Of a DNA stretch of 64,000 nucleotides, positions 1-11,590 are shown one piece after another. The translations under genes and the position numbers were made by a program. Numbering within the stretch: the stretch's first letter is position 1; each line of letters opens with the position of its first letter. Origin of the DNA: Epiperipatus broadwayi (taxonomy: Eukaryota > Onychophora > Udeonychophora > Euonychophora > Peripatidae); contig JAQFVV010000021.1 of NCBI GenBank assembly GCA_028023455.1, positions 4,616,853 through 4,680,852 on the forward strand, in the 5' to 3' direction. The notes beneath the pieces are model-generated. The model had not been told where the DNA came from. It saw only the letters and a program-made list of their open reading frames with translations, and ran no database searches.

Positions 1-480
1 TATCATCAAACTGTTTTCCCAAATTTTTATTTATCATGAGGACTCATTGCTGAAGAAATTTACTTATTCATCTGGTGATCACATTTAACTTTTTATTTAT
101 TACCAAGCAAAAGTCTGAAATTTAAAAAAATCTCTTATTTTAAATCCTATTCAATTTCATTGTTTAGGTATATAGATGTGACTTCAGAACTAGTAAAGAC
201 AGATGTTAAAGTGATTTGATAGTGTTTGGTTAATTATGCAATAAATTAAAAATTAAACATTTTGTTGAAAAAAACCCTGCATTTAATTATATCATGCATA
301 TTTAAATTCTAATTCTTCATTTGTAGGAGCATTAAATGTGTAAGAAGTGAATTCCCACATGTAGCTCAGAATTATATACTACTCTTCTGCATATCTGGAT
401 TTGCTAATGCAAATGTTTATTTTGCATTAGTGCAGGGATGTTAAACATATTAACAGCATGTGATCAATTAGTCAATAAAT
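1..480. other. AT-rich non-coding stretch
   Basis: No coding signal, RNA gene or clear repeat was recognised here. It is AT-rich single-copy-looking sequence leading into the TATC microsatellite. Confidence 0.5.
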
Positions 481-484
481 CAGA

Positions 485-617
<133 letters not shown>

Positions 618-895
618 CATATGTATGTCAATTTATCTATCTGTCTATCTGTCCATCCATCTGTTCATCTTTCTGTCTCTCTTTCTGCCTGGCTGACTGT
701 CTATCTACCCATCTACCTATCCTATCTATCTATTTATAGTTCAAAGGTAAAACAGTCTCATAGAACAGTGAGGAAAGATAGTGCTCATCCGGCTTTCTAA
801 TTATTGAGTGATAATGTGAAAAGTTTTCCACTTTTGTTTTACTCCTTAGCTAAGAATAGTTAGACCTTTGATTAATGTTGGATTACTAGCTGAGA

Positions 896-990
896 TAACT
901 GAGAATGGTTCAGCTGCATGATGGAGAAATCCTAAGCCTCAAAAAATAACCTGGATTTGAATCCCAGCAGACATGATATAAACAGATAAA
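896..990 (+). repeat. Possible tRNA-derived SINE fragment
   Basis: An A-box-like segment (GGTTCAGCTGC, near 906) is followed about 45 bases later by a B-box-like segment (GGATTTGAATCCC, near 953). This is the spacing of an internal pol III promoter. No cloverleaf is intact and no target duplication was found, so it is a weak call. Confidence 0.35.
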
Positions 991-1000
991 CCATGTTTGC

Positions 1001-1139
1001 ACTGTAAGTCCTTAATATATATATATATATATATATAAGCACAGTTGTTTTAAATAGTAAATGCTGTTTATACTGTAAGTCCTTAATATATATATATATA
1101 TATATATAAGCACAGTTGTTTTAAATAGTAAATGCTGTT
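1001..1139. repeat. 71-bp tandem duplication
   Basis: Two nearly identical copies (1001-1071 and 1072-1139) each begin ACTGTAAGTCC, contain a TA run, and end in AAATGCTGTT. The near identity suggests a recent local duplication. Confidence 0.9.
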
Positions 1140-1395
1140 ATAGTAAACAATGCACACTCCCACTTCATTATTTGGCAATAGGCTAATACAAAGAACACCA
1201 AATAAGAAAGTGGAACTGCTTTCTTATTATCATTTTGTCAAATATTGAAGCAGGAGATTGTATTATTTGCAATAACAGAATAGCACTTATTATTTTAAAT
1301 GACATTGAAAACTATATGTATATATGTAGAAACAATGCATATTGCTAACTGAAATCTATATAAAATATTTGAAATGCCTTACAGCTACATTGTTT

Positions 1396-1497
1396 GTTTG
1401 TTTTTATATATATGTCAAAGTGTTGGCCAGGAAGCGAATCCCGGGACAACTGCTTAGAAAGCAGCTATGCTAGCAACTAGGCCACCAACGCTTGACT
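1396..1497 (-). mobile_element. Short tRNA-derived SINE with 13-bp target duplication
   Basis: The minus strand between about 1490 and 1419 reads as a tRNA-like unit. It has an acceptor arm GCGTTGG pairing with CCAAC, an anticodon-type arm GCTGC/GCAGT, and a B-box-like CGGGATTCGCTTCC. It most resembles metazoan tRNA-Gly in outline, with anticodon-loop changes. After the tRNA part comes a short tail beginning TTTGACATAT that runs into A-rich DNA. AGCTACATTGTTT occurs at 1383-1395 and again at 1498-1510, a perfect 13-bp target duplication. Related units lie at 38.5, 42.4, 46.3 and 59.8 kb. Confidence 0.8.
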
Positions 1498-1997
1498 AGC
1501 TACATTGTTTCAATTACACCCCCCCCCCCCATTTAAAATAAAGAATTATTTTTACTTTAAAAAAAAACCTTATTGCATATAACAAAAAAAAGGTTACATT
1601 TATAACTATTTTACCACATACAGATAAATTGAAGTTAATATAAACAAATTGAAAATTGTAATTTGGCAGGGAGGGGAACAACAAGAACAAAGAATATGCA
1701 TGTGGTTTCAAATTTGAGTTTACATTTGTCTATATACATATCCAATCAGTTTTATACATTGACAAGGCTCTTAGTTCTCTCTTTTATTAATCTTTTTTCA
1801 AGCTGTAATTTTGAGTGTTGTTGCTATATGGACCAGGTAGCTATGTACAGCTACCTTTTCATTGGGTTGTAAAAATTCAGGTTATTCTCAATTTAAAGGG
1901 AAAGCATGACTGAAATTATATATATATCACCCAGTGGATGACTTGTGTGATCAAGTTGAAATGGCAGTATATCAATATTTAAAACTTTTTTAACACA

Positions 1998-2121
1998 GAC
2001 GAACCCACAAAATATGTCTTATATATATATAAAGGCTTTCTTGAATTTATATATTGACATATTTTGTGACGAACCCACAAAATATGTCTTATATATATAT
2101 AAAGGCTTTCTTGAATTTATT
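1998..2121. repeat. 70-bp tandem duplication
   Basis: Two copies starting GACGAACCCACAAAATATG at 1998 and 2068 share a TA run and AAAGGCTTTCTTGAATTTAT. It is a recent-looking local duplication of no recognised function. Confidence 0.85.
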
Positions 2122-2795
2122 GACATAAGTGTATCATGTTAATAAAAATATTTAAAGATATCTATATCCAACAATAAAGAAATAGTTTTTGCAGATGTGG
2201 TTAGCTGATGTTTGATGAAGTTCCACTTTTTTTTAAAGGTCTAATATATCAAAATATCTACTGTGATGATTTTCAAATGTCATTTTATAGTTTTTTATTC
2301 ACTGTTTTAATTATCTGCATTTCAACCAATCTTGGACAGTAACAACAAAAAATAGGCCTATTAATTATCTCTATAAATAATAAAAAAAAGAATCACAGTG
2401 ACTCCCAGGATACATTTTTTCTAAGCAAGATAAGTTAAATACCCAAAATATATCAAAATATCCAGAGATCTTATATGTGGATTTTTTTTACCTTACCTAA
2501 TAATGTTTTCCATTATTATATTGTATCTAAAATTTGTTTTAAAGTGATTTTTTAGTCATAAAAAAATCTCCAACTTTAATGTGATGTGATGTGACGCACT
2601 GTGACATGTCTTTATACTGAGTCCGCAACTATGCCCAGAGAAACCTGTTAGCCACTTTACCTTTTCTTTCCATTCTCCACCCCAAGTTTTTCCATATCCC
2701 GCTCCAGCTGAGATTTATAACATAAATTCTTAAAATATATTTTTAATGATAAAGATAAAAAATAAGCCACTGCCAATAATTATCACACAAAACAT

Positions 2796-3110
2796 TTATT
2801 TTTGCACATATATAAATTTGAAGATTGTCAATTCCATGACTTTTATATCTAACTCCCCCTTATCTTTTCCCAAACGCAGCATAAAAATCAATAACCCACT
2901 TTCTGTATAATCACTTTCCTTATATTTATTCTTCCACAACCTTATTATTTGTATCCTTTCTGCTTTCAAGCATTTATACTCAATAATTAACAGTTGTCTA
3001 ATATTCTCTATGCTTTCCTTACACAACTTGCAGACTAAATCACCCAGGTTTTTCCATTTACGTGTATAATCCCCTACTGCTAAAGATCTCTTTCGAGCCT
3101 TAAATAATAA
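2796..3110 (-). pseudogene. LINE family 1 C-terminal zinc-finger relic
   Basis: The minus strand encodes a C-terminal LINE segment matching the better preserved copies at 6570-6833 and 41368-41658. The finger residues (CK-C, then HLL and cysteine) are partly lost; MCKESIENIRQLLI is what remains. It is non-functional. Confidence 0.7.
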
Positions 3111-4331
3111 ACTACTTTTCTTGCTATTATCATAAATTAACTCGCACCTAATATTCCTTTTACTTCTATATATATATATTTAAACTCTTTTAACTTTTCA
3201 TACTAATTCTCCATCTCTCCAACTCCCTATTCTTTATTAATGCATCTATTTTTCTATCCTATTCCTTACCACTATCACACTCAATAATTCTCCTAACACA
3301 ATCATCCCACCTTTTGTATAAGTATATTGACATAAATTCTTTTTCCAAATCTTCTGCATATTGCATTATATTCCTCACCCATCTTGTTACCTTCCCTTTA
3401 TTCATAACTCAATTCAATTCAATTTTGGCTATTCTTTTATTATCCATAAACAGCAATCTACCGAACATTTTTATTTTGTTTTTTGCATCCCTCATATAAA
3501 AACTTGATCATCCTATTTCTCCTTGAATTGTCTCCTTTGTCATCCACACCTCTGCTTCTAATACATGTCATCCTACTTCTCTTTACACTATTTCCAAATA
3601 ATCTAATACTCCTTTACTAACACATAATGCATTGTTACCATATGTTAACCCTGCTACTGTCATTCCCTTCCATACAATTCTAGCTACATCATATTTATTA
3701 TATGAAAACACTGTTAATTTCTTTATCAATCCCTTTCTTTGCTCCATTTATCAATTTTTTCTCTGATTACTTAAGACGATTCCCAAATAGTTATATCTAT
3801 TCACTCCATTTAAATTTTACATCCCCCAATAAAAATTCCTTGTCTTCTCTTTCCCTAGTATTAATCATCATTACTTTTGATTTTTCTTCACTAAACTTAA
3901 TCCCCATCTCTTTCCCCACTCTTGTGCATGTCCTCAGCATATCTTCCATATCTTCCCTTCTTTCTGCACACAAAATGACATCATCTGCAAATAAAAGACC
4001 AGATAATGTATATATTCCCTTGCCACCTATTAATGGTATCTCTATCCTCTTCTCTAATCTTTATATTGATCTCTTCATTTCACTCAAATACAACAAAAAC
4101 AAAATAGATCACGTAGGGTATCCTTGCCTTAGTCCCACCCCATTTTTAACTTTAACTGATTCTATATTCCCTTGTTGATATGTATAGTAATTGTTTTCAT
4201 ATAATTTCTTGATAATATCTACTAAAGCTCTATCCATTCTCAAATTTACTAAACTTACCTATAATCTATTTCAATTTACTCTACCATATGCCTTCTCTAT
4301 ATCTATAAAAACCATATATAACTATCTATCT

Positions 4332-4432
4332 AATACTAGATTAAATTTTAAAATTTTTACCAAAATCCTTACACAACCATGGTTTCATCTACTACAAATA
4401 GACCTTCTCAAGTGAAAATCAATCTAAAGGAA

Positions 4433-4476
<44 letters not shown>

Positions 4477-4963
4477 AACAAACCTTCCCATAATTCACTA
4501 CAAATTCCACCTTCTCTTAATATCAAAAGAAGTCTTCATGAGATTGATAGCCTCAGAATCAAGGAGTTTTATCATCAAAGTCTCCTTTATTCTTCTTTTT
4601 AACTCATTAAAGAATGAGTTAAAAAGAAGAATAAAGGAGACTTTGATGATAAAACTCCTTGATTCTGAGGCTATTCTTTTTAACTCATTCTTAAAGAATG
4701 AGTTAAAAAGAAGAATAAAGGAGACTTTGATGATAAAACTCCTTGATTCTGAGGCTATCAATCTCATGAAGACTTCTTTTGATATTAAGGGAAGGTGGAA
4801 TTTGTAGTGAATTATGGGAAGGTTTGTTTGTATATATATATATATATATATGAAAAACAAAAACAAGTTAATCACGTAACCTGCTATCACTTGTTATTTA
4901 TGTTCAAAAGATGGTGCTATACCTATACACAAATACATATATATATATAAAATCAATATAAAG

Positions 4964-4998
<35 letters not shown>

Positions 4999-5158
4999 TT
5001 CCTTTAGATTGATTTTCACTTGAGAAGGTCTATTTGTAGTAGATGAAACCATGTTTGTGTAAGGATTTTGGTAAAAATTTTAAAATTTAATCTAGTATTG
5101 TATTGTTTTATGGTTTTGCATTTTTATTTTTGCTAGTATAGTGTTATACAATTTTGGT
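4332..5158. mobile_element. Nested hairpin insertion in LINE copy a, 13-bp target duplication
   Basis: TAACTATCTATCT occurs at 4319-4331 and 5159-5171, bounding the insertion. LINE sequence resumes on each side, as comparison with copy b near 8095-8110 shows. The outer arms (about 4332-4440 and 4995-5099) are inverted copies, then TA runs. Inner arms (about 4470-4615 and 4690-4835) are a second inverted pair around a third partial copy. About 59 bases at 5100-5158 have no inverted partner, so the tail is one-sided. No protein or hammerhead motif was seen. The long open frames on both strands here exist only because the DNA is palindromic. Confidence 0.85.
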
Positions 5159-5202
5159 TAACTATCTATCTGTATACCTACTCATATCCATACATTGTGT
5201 AA

Positions 5203-5664
5203 CTACAAATTATCTTCTATATGCCTATCCAATTGAAAGCCTCCTTGCATTTCTCCCACTATATTATTCTCTTCAATCCATGTTGCAACTCTTCCAGCCA
5301 CCATATATGGGAAAACTTTATATAAAACTGATGTTACCAGTATCGGACTATAATTGTTTAATTTTCTACGATCCTTACTCTTTCCTTTAAATAATAGTCT
5401 TACTCTTGTATTACTGCAACTACCTGGAAAAACTATCTTCTGTGCCATCTGATTAAAACCCAATAATAATTTTACTTTTGCCCTATAACCTAAATTCATT
5501 ACAATCTCTGCTGCCCATCCATCTAAAGCTCTTGCCTTTCTACTTTTCAATTTATTCCCTGCCTCATTCACTTCATTTTCTGTAAACCTAATATTACCAT
5601 TACTACATGCTTCCATGTTTGCTATCACTCTGACCTTCACATATAACATCATTTCTATATCCAT
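5203..5664 (-). pseudogene. LINE family 1 reverse transcriptase N-terminal part
   Basis: The 153-residue frame carries the start of an RT domain. A GxxxALDGW segment is followed by a helix region (AEIVMNLG), then NTRVRLLFKGKSKDRRKLNNY in the position of motif 1, and VLYKVFPYMVAGRVATW followed by a Q-GF segment resembling motif 2. A closely related segment lies at 35885-36240 on the plus strand. The frame ends because of decay near the hairpin insertion, and no active enzyme is possible. Confidence 0.8.
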
Positions 5665-5981
5665 TACATACTTATTTAATATCTCTAATTCTTCACTAGA
5701 GCTACTCTCTACTCTCTCATCATTTAGTAATACTATATCTCCTCTACATTCCTTCTTTTAATGTATTTCCAAATTTTTTAACTCCCATTTCTTCCACTAT
5801 TATTAATATCCTCCAACAATTTACTATTCAATTTCATTCTCTCTCTATAATTATCTATTTTAGCTAACTTCTTTTTTTCTAAGTACTTTTCCCATTTAGC
5901 ATTAACATTCTTTTCATTTTCTTCGTTCTTAATAGCACACTTATATTCACTACATGCTTTTTACTCTCTTTTATGCTTTTA

Positions 5982-6476
5982 CTAACACTCACTTTTTTTA
6001 TTACTTTTATTCTTCTGAATATTCTCACCTAAAACCCTATTTTCCACTTTCTCTATTGCACCACACCAGTCCTTATACTCACCCCCAACCAACTCTTCCA
6101 TGATTTCTTCAACTTTTATTTTATACTCTTCTAACTTACTCTTATCATTCATTCTCCATCCACCTCTTTCACTATCGTTTCTACTTTTATTTCTATTTTC
6201 CATTACATTACTAACCATCTCTATTATAAAGGAATTATGATCACTATTATATTCTCTTTTTTCATTATCAAACACCTTGAATTTTTTTAATTTCTTTAGT
6301 CCCTCTTTCTCTTCTAATGCATAATCTATTGTGTGTAATATATTATTTCTAGACAATGTATATTGTCCCTGATAAATATTTGATAAATTTCCAACACTCA
6401 AATTCACTCTCTGACAAAAATTCTTCAGAATCTGTCTATTATTATTACCTACATCATCATGTGATATGTGTTGCAC
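5982..6476 (-). pseudogene. LINE family 1 endonuclease C-terminal part
   Basis: This 164-residue frame ends an endonuclease/exonuclease/phosphatase-type domain. The segments LSRNNILHTIDYAL and, about 35 residues later, YNSDHNSFII give the IDY and SDH signatures of the domain's last strands. These carry a catalytic Asp-His in APE-type LINE nucleases. The N-terminal half is absent, so the copy is 5'-truncated here. Downstream comes a lysine-rich linker toward the RT. Confidence 0.75.
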
Positions 6477-6569
6477 TGTGACTTCTCCTTATATGGAGTC
6501 AGGAATCTCTCAGCAACTATGTCCAGAAAAACCTGTTAGCCACTTTACCTTCCATTTCCATTCCCCAGC

Positions 6570-6833
6570 CTAGGTTTCCCCATATCCTGCTCCATTGCAT
6601 TTCCAAAACATAAACTTTGTCAACTCCATGACCTTCATATCTAAATCCCCCTTATCTGTTTCCAAACCCATAAAAAACAATAACTCACTTTCTATATAAT
6701 CACTTTGTTTATATTTAGTCTTCCATAACTTCATTATTTGTACCCTTTCAGCTTTCAAGCATTTACATTGAATCAACAGATGCCTAACATTTTCTATGCC
6801 TTCCTTACACAACTTGCAAACTAAATCACCCAT
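6570..6833 (-). pseudogene. LINE family 1 C-terminal zinc finger, best preserved
   Basis: The 87-residue frame contains a C-x2-C-x8-H-x4-C finger (CKLC, eight residues, HLLIQC) followed by KAERVQIMKLW, and ends KFMFWKCNGAGYGET just before the 3' UTR. This finger is typical of the C-terminus of several LINE reverse transcriptases and is thought to bind nucleic acid. The terminal stop and short UTR lead to the ATCAC-type tail. Confidence 0.8.
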
Positions 6834-7237
6834 ATTTTTTTCATTTACATGTATATTCCCTTGTTGCTAAAGATTCCATTTGAGCTTTAAACAGTAAACT
6901 ACTTTCCTTACTATTATCATAAATTAACTCAAACCCAATGTTCCATTTACTTCTATGTATATTTAAACTCTTTTTACTCTCCACACTAGTTCTCCATTTC
7001 TCCAACTCCCTATACTTTATTAATGCATCTATTTTTCTATCCCATTCCTTACTACTACAACACTCAACAATCCTCCTAATCCAATCATTCCACTTCTTGT
7101 ACACATATACTGATATAAATTCTTTATCCAAATCTTCTGCATACATTATCTTTCTCACCCATCTTGTTTCCTGACCTTTACTCATAACCCAATTAAATAT
7201 GATTTTGGTTATTCTTTTACTATTCATAAACTGCAAT

Positions 7238-7807
7238 CTATTGAACATTTTCATTTTGCTTTTTTGCATCTCTCATATAAAAACTTGACCATTCCACTTC
7301 TCCCTGAATTGCCTCCTTTGCTGTCCACACATCTGCATCTAATGCATATCTTTCTACTTCCCTTTGTACTTTTTCTAAGTAATCTAATACCCCTTTACTA
7401 ATATGTAACACATCATTGCCATATGTTAACCCTGCTACTGCCACTCTCTTCCACACAAATGAAAACACTGTTAATTTCTTTATCAATCCCTTTCTTTTCT
7501 TTGCTTCATTTATCAATTTTTCCTCCCAGTCATCCAAGCAATTTTTCTGATTACTCAAGATGATCCTCAAATAACTATATCTATTCACCACACTTAACTT
7601 TGTATCCACCAATAAAAATTATTTGTCTTCTCTTTCCCCAGTATTAACCATCATTATATTTGATTTTTCTTCACTAAATTTAACTCCCATTTCTTTACCC
7701 ATCCTTATGTATATCCTCAGCATAACTTCCATATCTTCACTTTTTTCTGCACACAGAAAGACATCATCTGCACAAAATACCTGACAAAGTATATAGTCTC
7801 TTGCCAC
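7238..7807 (-). pseudogene. LINE family 1 RT palm and thumb relic
   Basis: Two abutting frames hold the RT active-site region. CADDVFLCAEK (in 7807-7619) is the [FY]ADD box of motif 5, with both Asp present. FSEEKSNIMM follows, and YSYLRIILS in the next frame matches the usual YLG segment. A frameshift near 7615 splits them. The thumb-like linker (LINEAKKRKGLIKKL) continues to 7238. Confidence 0.75.
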
Positions 7808-7901
7808 CTATTAATGGTATCTCTATCCCTCTTTCTAGACTTTCTATTGCTCTCTCCATTTCACTCAAATACAACAAAAACAAAATAGGTGACATAGGGC
7901 A

Positions 7902-8096
7902 TCATTGCCTTAGTCCCACCCCATTTTCATCTTTAACTGATTCTATATCCCCTAATTGATATGTGTAGTAATTATTTTCATATAATTTCTTAATAATATC
8001 CACTAAAGCTTTATCCATTCCCAAATTTGCTAAAATTATCCATAATCTATTGCTATTTGCTGTATCATATGCCTTCTCTGTATCTATAAAACTCAT
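7902..8096 (-). pseudogene. LINE family 1 RT motif 3-4 relic
   Basis: SFIDTEKAYDTANSNRLW corresponds to RT motif 3, where the first catalytic Asp lies (FIDxEKAYD). The frame continues through LYENNYYTY to GVGLRQ, where the GxxQG box of motif 4 begins. It then breaks. The preceding segment (8620-8438) has the N-terminal RT region. Confidence 0.75.
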
Positions 8097-8894
8097 TTAC
8101 AACTATCTACCTAAACTTCTAAATCATATCCATAAGTTGTGTAACTACAATTATATCTCATATACACCTATCTGATCTAAAACCTCCTTCCATTTCTCCC
8201 ACTACATTATTTTCTTCCATCCATTTTGCAATTCTTCCAGCTACCATATATGAAAAAACTTTTTATAAAACTGATGTTACCACTCTCGGTCTATAATTGT
8301 TTAACTTTCTATTATTCTTACCCTTTCATTTAAATAATAATCTTACTCCTGTATTCTCCAACTACCCAGAAAAACTCTCTTCTGAGCCATCTTATTAAAA
8401 CATGATAATAGCTTTACTTTTGTCCTATGCCCTAAATTCATAACCATCTTTGCTGCCCATCCATCAAAACGTATTGCCTTTCCACTTTCAATTGCTTTCC
8501 TGCCTTATTCAGTTCATTTTCTATAAACCTAATATTCCCATTACTATATGCTTTCATATTTTCTATCCCTTTGTCTTTCACATCTAATATCTGTTCTATA
8601 TCCATTACATACCTATTCAAAATTCTCTTTAATTCTTCTCTAGAGCTACACTCTATTTCCTCATCATCTAGTAATAATATCGCTCTCTCCCCCTACATTT
8701 CTCCTTTTAATGTAATCCAAAATTTTTTACTCCCATCTCTTCCACTTTCATTAATATCCATTAACAATTTACTATTCAATTTCATTCTCTCTCTATAATT
8801 ATCTATTTTAACTAATTTCTTCTTTTCTAAGTACTTTTCCCATTTAGCATTAATATCTTTTCCACTTTCTTAGAAACTTTTTGTTTATATACTT

Positions 8895-8908
8895 TGTGGT
8901 GCACCACA
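8895..8908. repeat. Perfect 14-bp palindrome
   Basis: TGTGGTGCACCACA is fully self-complementary. It lies just past the truncated 5' end of LINE copy b. No protein-binding assignment is made. Confidence 0.6.
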
Positions 8909-9779
8909 TGTATTTTCTGCCTTGGAAACAATACCAAAAAGCACCCAGCTTCATTCTCTAATAAGCTCAAACAACTGAAGGCCAGAGATGGCAAAAATGC
9001 ACACCCAGATATATTTCCTGCTACATGGTCACTATTAAAAACCTAAAACAAACCATAACCTCAAAAAGACCAAATGACTTTTGCTGTAACAAGAATAATT
9101 AATTTTTGTTTGTTTGTTTACATATCTCTTTTTCAACAATTTTTTAAACACCACATCTGTGTATTGAATAGTCCAAAGGATATATTTATTTCAATCAAAA
9201 AGTATTTTAAACTGATGAACCAATGAAAATAGAACATAGGCAAATACACAGTTTACAAGTTTACATTTATCAGATAACTGTCTAACAATCTATTTCAACT
9301 TTAACAATAATATATATCCATTTGTTCCAAAGCTATGTAGTTTTCAACCATGTATTTTCAACAATGTAACTTTTTATGAGCAATAAAGTTTGATTTGGAA
9401 CCTATAAATAAGTAAAAAGAAATAAATCATTACAAATAATAATGCAAATATTTCTACACTGTAAAATATTTCTATTTAATCTTATCTTCTTTAATTGTAC
9501 TGTAATCATCTATGTTAAAATATACCCAGTAACTAATAATCTGTAAACCTATTTGAATATTTCTAAGTTTTCTAATCGATAAAACATTTGTTAGACCTGT
9601 CATGCCTTTGTAACACTAGAAAAACCATTGTAAAATTCATGCAACCTATTTATTGTACAATAAAATATATTATTAAAACACAATTACAATAATTATATTT
9701 TTTATAAATGTATTAAATAATCTCCACACCATGAGACATTCTTTTGAAATCATCTAAATGAAGATACAATAAAAGCCAA

Positions 9780-9845
9780 ATGATGATCAAGATGCATTTT
9801 GTGCTAAACAAGCACTCATCAGTTGAACCAGGTCATTATCTCTCA
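9780..9845 (-). ncRNA. Hammerhead ribozyme relic, family A (G12 changed)
   Basis: On the minus strand CTGATGA (9822-9816) is followed by a stem II hairpin (9815-9801, GTGCT pairing with AGCAC). Then comes AAAA where GAAA is required, so the essential G12 is A. Stem III is ATGCAT, fully self-complementary, and the cleavage dinucleotide would be UC. Stem I pairs TTCAA with TTGA and, across an internal loop, AATGA with TCATT. The fold is retained but the G12 change should abolish cleavage. Confidence 0.6.
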
Positions 9846-9892
9846 TATATCTTTATTGTATGTATAGTATTTATCTATAGCAAATTGTTAAT

Positions 9893-10070
9893 TTTGATTT
9901 GCAAGTGTCAGATATAATCCACCCACAACTTTGACATTCTCCATTCTAGATAAATGTAATAATGATTATCATTAATTATTTATTAAATTAGAGATTATCT
10001 CTAGCTCAGATATAAACTTTAAGCCTTGGTTAAAAATAAATATCTGATTTTTTAATTAAATACAGCCAAT
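9893..10070. repeat. Dispersed repeat family R
   Basis: The unit contains GATTTGCAAGTGTCAGA, an ACTTTGACA segment, CATTCTAGATAAATG and GATATAAACTTTAAGCC. Diverged relatives lie near 18640-18790, 18822-18990, 19190-19320 and 63838-64000. There is no coding capacity or tRNA-like head. Class unknown. Confidence 0.6.
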
Positions 10071-10180
10071 AATGATTATCATTAATTATTTATTAAATTA
10101 GAGATTATCTCTAGCTCAGATATAAACTTTAAGCCTTGGTTAAAAATAAATATCTGATTTTTTAATTAAATACAGCCACA
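9961..10180. repeat. 110-bp tandem duplication inside repeat R
   Basis: Copies at 9961-10070 and 10071-10180 are essentially identical, from AATGATTATCATTAATTATT to ATACAGCC. The duplication is younger than the surrounding diverged repeat. Confidence 0.9.
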
Positions 10181-10189
10181 TGGAGTTAT

Positions 10190-11145
10190 CCACACTTCTT
10201 TTTCCGATGTGTAATATCTTTTATAAATGTATTAAATAACCTCCACCCCAGCACATTGTTATTTTTTAATCTATTTTATCAATTAGAAATTAATCAGAAT
10301 GGTTAAATGTGGGGATAGAGCGGCAGATTCTGGGGCTCAAAATTCATGGTTCATGTTCCAGGTCTATCACTTCTAATGGTTGAACTTCTTATAATTATAA
10401 CATCTATAGCAAAAATATTTATTGGTGAAGAATATTACATTCCAGTAACAATTTTTCTGGTAGATGATAAATTTAGTTATTAGGCTAAGCATTCTAAATT
10501 TCAGCTGGCCATTTCTAAAAACTTTAATTTTTTTAAAATAAATGAAATAGTATGATACTTTTTAAATATCTCTCACTTCAAAGTATTTCATTAATTTACA
10601 TTGAAAGGATATTTAAAATAAAAATAGTTTTATTATATCCAGATATATTTTTGCTTTTCTCTAAAAAATTCCTCAACTTCTGGTAATGAATTTTTCATAA
10701 ATGCTTTAATATATAGCAGTTTTGACCAATTAGTGCCCTTCAGTTATTTGAAATATTTTTTTAAAAGGGATATGTGAAAGATATTTCAAATATCTGAAGA
10801 AGGTTGCTAATTAGTTAAACTGCTCAATATTAAATAAGCATTATGAAAAGTGCATTATAAAATATGTATTTTTTTTTATAAAGATTTAATAGAAGCAACG
10901 TAATGCAGTAAAAGAAGTTTTGGGCAACTTGAAAGGACTAATATTTATTTATATCTACTAAATTACAAGCACCATTTTTTCAAATGACAAATATTATATA
11001 GTTTTGGATATCAACAAAATTGCCTAAGTAAACGTTGACAATCACATTATAAATATAAAATCTTAAATTTTATACATCATGATGTATTGTGTAACTTTAA
11101 ATTTTATTTAATAGATGTAAATCTCTTTAGATATCTGTTTTACCA
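10190..11145. other. AT-rich stretch, one weak SINE-like patch
   Basis: No coding or RNA gene was seen. Around 10311-10395 there is a patch with GGGGCTCAAAATTCATGGTTC and TCACTTCTAATGGTT. It resembles a patch at 42670-42760 and may be an old SINE. Confidence 0.4.
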
Positions 11146-11147
11146 GA

Positions 11148-11590
11148 GCTCACAAGGCAGGCTAATTATTTAGCTTGCCTCAAGTCAGCTCTAATTTGGA
11201 CATAGCAGTTTCCAGTCCATAGGTAGACTTGCCATCACTGCGTAGATGTTGTGATAATGGATAGATAAATACCTTTGCTGGTGGCAGAAAATTTAATGGA
11301 GAGCACGTTCTGTCGTTCAGATTAACAGAAGTAATTGCTCTCTGCCTTGCCTCCAAAAGGCTGAATATTTGATGGCAGATCCTTTATCTTACTGGAAACA
11401 TGCGGATTTGGTGCACAAATCCCAGTGAAGGATTTAATCCCTTTGGATAGCAACTGGGTGCTAGCCAATCAGGTAAGGAATCTGGAATATTCCACTTCTA
11501 AAGGCAAGGTTAGATATGACAATATCTAGACCAGATATTTGAATTACAATGTGTCTGGCCCATCTGACATGATTGGTTCAGTCAAAATGC
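11148..11590. repeat. Gypsy-associated repeat, possible LTR fragment
   Basis: This GC-richer block shares ordered segments with 12830-13240 and 13970-14235: TAGCTTGCCTCA, GCAGTTTCCAGTCC, TTGCCTCCAAAAG, CCAATCAG-TAAGGAAT and AAGGCAAGGT. These blocks flank a Ty3/Gypsy integrase relic, so they are probably LTR or adjoining sequence of that element. LTR ends (TG...CA) were not identified. Confidence 0.5.

Larger units (their letters stand above)
2577..6470 (-). mobile_element. LINE family 1, copy a (5'-truncated, decayed)
   Basis: This is a non-LTR retrotransposon relic read on the minus strand. In coding order it holds the end of an APE-type endonuclease (near 6476-5982), reverse transcriptase fragments (5664-5203, then 4310-3300) and a C-terminal zinc-finger region (3100-2800). 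It ends in a short ATCAC-type tail near 2600-2577. Stop codons and frameshifts break every domain. The RT is interrupted by an 827-bp hairpin insertion at 4332-5158. The neighbouring copy b, in the same orientation, begins at its 5' edge. The clade was not determined; the C-terminal C-x2-C-x8-H-x4-C finger suits I/CR1/Jockey-like groups. Confidence 0.85.
6456..8857 (-). mobile_element. LINE family 1, copy b (5'-truncated)
   Basis: This second minus-strand copy lies directly upstream (in element sense) of copy a. Its 3' tail at about 6456-6485 abuts the broken 5' end of copy a, giving a head-to-tail pair. In coding order it has RT motif regions (8620-7619), a linker (7612-7238), a C-terminal domain (7269-6841) and the zinc finger (6833-6570). 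Similarity to copy a stops near 8857. Frameshifts separate the frames and all parts are pseudogenes. Confidence 0.85.

Noticed and set aside
3314-4415. Plus-strand frames rich in Ser, Leu and Phe
   Set aside because: They are antisense shadows of the minus-strand LINE copy a.
4379-4890. Overlapping long frames on both strands with similar proteins
   Set aside because: The DNA is a palindrome, so both strands give nearly the same peptide; nothing suggests coding.
6938-7174. Plus-strand frame over LINE copy b
   Set aside because: Antisense of the LINE C-terminal domain.
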